DNA of 64,000 bases. Source: Rhodospirillales bacterium (GTDB lineage: Bacteria; Pseudomonadota; Alphaproteobacteria; Acetobacterales; Acetobacteraceae). A program made the translations under genes and the position numbers. The stretch spans positions 1 to 64,000 of the forward strand of contig JANYDF010000107.1 of assembly GCA_025359905.1 (NCBI GenBank), written 5' to 3'. Below, piece after piece: positions 62,497-64,000 of this stretch. The first letter of the stretch is position 1, and each line of letters opens with the position of its first letter. The notes below the pieces were generated by a model. That model was not told the origin of the DNA and did no database searches. It saw only the letters and a program-made list of their open reading frames with translations.

Positions 62497-64000
62497 ATGA
62501 AACGCATCATGGGCTATAGCGACCAGATCAGCGTGTGTCCGGACGACACCATCCGCTTCATGGTCAATTGCGAGGCAGCGGGCGACTATAGCGCGCGCAT
62601 CGTCCGCGTGATCCACGGCGACACCAACCCGGATGGCCCCGGCTACAAGGAAGAAGCCATCGAAACCGCCGTCACCGGGCGCTACCCGGCGCGGCGGCAG
62701 GCGATCCACGCCGGGTCGTGCGCCGTGGTGCCCGATCATGCGTTTCTCGCCGCATTGGGCAGTTTCACCGTGCAGGCGCTGGTCTGGCCGACCACGCCGG
62801 CCAAGGGGCGGCAAGGCTTGGCGGGGCGCTGGAACGGCCGCACCGGGGCGGGATTCGCGCTGGGCATCGACGAAGGCGGCGGCTTGGCGCTGCGCTTGGG
62901 CGACGGGCGCGGCGGTGTTGCCGAAGTGGCCGCTGGTAAGCCGATGCTGGCCCGCGAATGGTATTTCGTCGCCGCCAGTTACGACGCCGCGACCGGGGCG
63001 GTGAGCCTGTATCAGGAGCCGTTGGTGCCATACGCGCGCACCGACACGGCGGTGGCCATCAGCGCCCCAGTCGCCTTGCGGCTGCCCGCCAATGTGCAAG
63101 CCCCGGTGGTGTTCGCCGCGCGCCATGCCGGTGTTGCCGGCAAGCGCACGCTGTTCGCCGAGCATTTCAACGGCAAGATCGACCGTCCGCGGCTGGCGAA
63201 CCGCGTGCTGTCGCGGCTGGAAATGGAGCAGGTGCGCGGCGACCTGATTCCGGTGGCGCTGCAAAGTTCCATGCTGGGCGTGTGGAATTTCTCCAAGTGC
63301 ATTTCCAGCGAGACCATCTGGGACGACTCGCCCAACCGCCTGCACGGCGAGACGTTCAACCTGCCCGCGCGCGCCATGACCGGCCATAACTGGACCGGCG
63401 AGGAAATGGCCTGGACGCACAAGCCCGAGCAGTACGGTGCCATCCATTTTCACGACGACGATCTGCACGATGCCGGGTGGGAGGTGGATTTCGCGCTGAA
63501 AGTCCCCGCCGGTCTGAAAAGCGGCGTGTACGCCGCGCATGTCGCCATCGACGATGATGAGGATTTCATCCCGTTCGTCATCCGCCCGCCGCGCGGCACC
63601 GCGAGCTCGAAGCTGTTGTTCGTGCTGCCAACAGCCAGTTATCTGGCGTATGCCAACGAACACATGGTGACGGACGCACCGCTGGCCGAGTTGCTGACGG
63701 GTCAGGTCAGCACCATGCAGCCAGCGGATATGTTCCTCAACGAGCACCGTGAATACGGGCTGAGTTGCTATGACTCGCATTCGGACGGCAGTGGCGTGTG
63801 CTACACGACGCGGCTGCGGCCGATCATCACCATGCGGCCGAAATACCAGTCGTGGCTCGGCGGCAAAGGCTCCGGCCTGTGGCAGATGAACGCCGATCTG
63901 CACATCACTGACTGGCTGGAAGCCGAAAAACTCGGCTACGACGTGATCACCGACGAGGACGTGCACGCGGAAGGTTACACCGCGCTGGCCCCGTACAGCG
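62497..64000 (+). CDS. N,N-dimethylformamidase large (beta) subunit-like protein, cut by window end
   Basis: The open frame runs from ATG 62497 (AAGGGA 6 nt upstream) to the last base with no stop, giving the first 501 residues of an expected 750 or so. The N-terminal half contains a LamG-like jelly-roll domain (about 90-240, LGVWNFSKCISSETIWDD after it). The second part starts the amidohydrolase domain (SSKLLFVLPTASYLAYANEH near 370, CYDSHSDGSGVCY near 425). Known enzymes use a mononuclear iron held by two Tyr and one Glu to hydrolyse N-substituted formamides; the Tyr in SYLAYANEH is a candidate ligand, and the Glu would be near or beyond the window end. Confidence 0.85.
   Translation, partial: MKRIMGYSDQISVCPDDTIRFMVNCEAAGDYSARIVRVIHGDTNPDGPGYKEEAIETAVTGRYPARRQAIHAGSCAVVPDHAFLAALGSFTVQALVWPTTPAKGRQGLAGRWNGRTGAGFALGIDEGGGLALRLGDGRGGVAEVAAGKPMLAREWYFVAASYDAATGAVSLYQEPLVPYARTDTAVAISAPVALRLPANVQAPVVFAARHAGVAGKRTLFAEHFNGKIDRPRLANRVLSRLEMEQVRGDLIPVALQSSMLGVWNFSKCISSETIWDDSPNRLHGETFNLPARAMTGHNWTGEEMAWTHKPEQYGAIHFHDDDLHDAGWEVDFALKVPAGLKSGVYAAHVAIDDDEDFIPFVIRPPRGTASSKLLFVLPTASYLAYANEHMVTDAPLAELLTGQVSTMQPADMFLNEHREYGLSCYDSHSDGSGVCYTTRLRPIITMRPKYQSWLGGKGSGLWQMNADLHITDWLEAEKLGYDVITDEDVHAEGYTALAPYS

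Overview
The window is GC-rich, densely coded DNA from an alphaproteobacterium. A gbpR-chvE-gguAB-type sugar locus, REP-like palindromes and many ABC uptake operons fit Rhodospirillales/Acetobacterales or Rhizobiales; the placement comes from gene content only. No rRNA, tRNA, CRISPR array, phage gene or recognisable transposase was seen. The region reads as a catabolic accessory segment: five ABC importers, three amidase-signature enzymes, a dimethylformamidase locus and many dehydrogenases.

Layout. 0.2-11.9 kb: a mannitol 2-dehydrogenase gene (minus) diverges from a plus-strand operon holding a frameshifted L-gulonate 3-dehydrogenase-like gene, a ribose-type (CUT2) importer, a HisD/HpsN-like dehydrogenase, a LacI regulator, an unknown protein, a metallo-beta-lactamase-fold hydrolase and an SDR. 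Two perfect 18-bp palindromes sit in the divergent region and are probably LacI-type operators. 11.9-15.6 kb: the SDR gene is split by about 2.94 kb carrying the decayed C-terminus of a DUF3883-type helicase, a vapBC pair and a PD-(D/E)XK nuclease-like gene, a piece of defence island that landed in a metabolic gene. 15.8-17.2 kb: cytochrome c, a hemerythrin-like protein and a REP doublet.

17.2-25.8 kb: an unknown 449-aa protein, an MsbA-like ABC exporter, an AtzG/AtzE-like amidase pair and a NitT/TauT-type importer with two permeases. 25.8-33.5 kb (minus): a GlxA-type AraC regulator, an Ldh2-family dehydrogenase, a UxaA-family dehydratase/lyase, an aldehyde dehydrogenase and a second NitT/TauT importer in one tight operon, probably for a hydroxy-acid or sulfonate-like substrate. 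A DapA-like aldolase diverges from it. 34.9-41.9 kb (minus): two BNR/sialidase-like proteins without signal peptides, a CUT1 importer and an aldehyde dehydrogenase, suggesting import followed by intracellular processing of a glycan-derived substrate.

42.2-48.2 kb: a lipoprotein, a GbpR-like LysR regulator and ChvE-GguA-GguB. 48.3-57.0 kb: two amidases, a flavin monooxygenase, truncated haemoglobin, an NAD-dependent epimerase, a VOC protein and a BisC-like molybdoenzyme. 57.0-61 kb: a YghU-like GST, then a class II aldolase, an APH-fold kinase and an SDR. 61-64 kb: an AraC regulator divergent from the small and large (window-truncated) subunits of an N,N-dimethylformamidase-type enzyme.

The strongest points for follow-up are the defence-gene insertion in the SDR, the tandem palindromic operator, the intracellular sialidase-like/ABC operon, the UxaA/Ldh2/TauT operon and the AraC/dimethylformamidase locus. 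Three single-base frameshifts all lie in the first 13 kb and may be real decay or sequence error.
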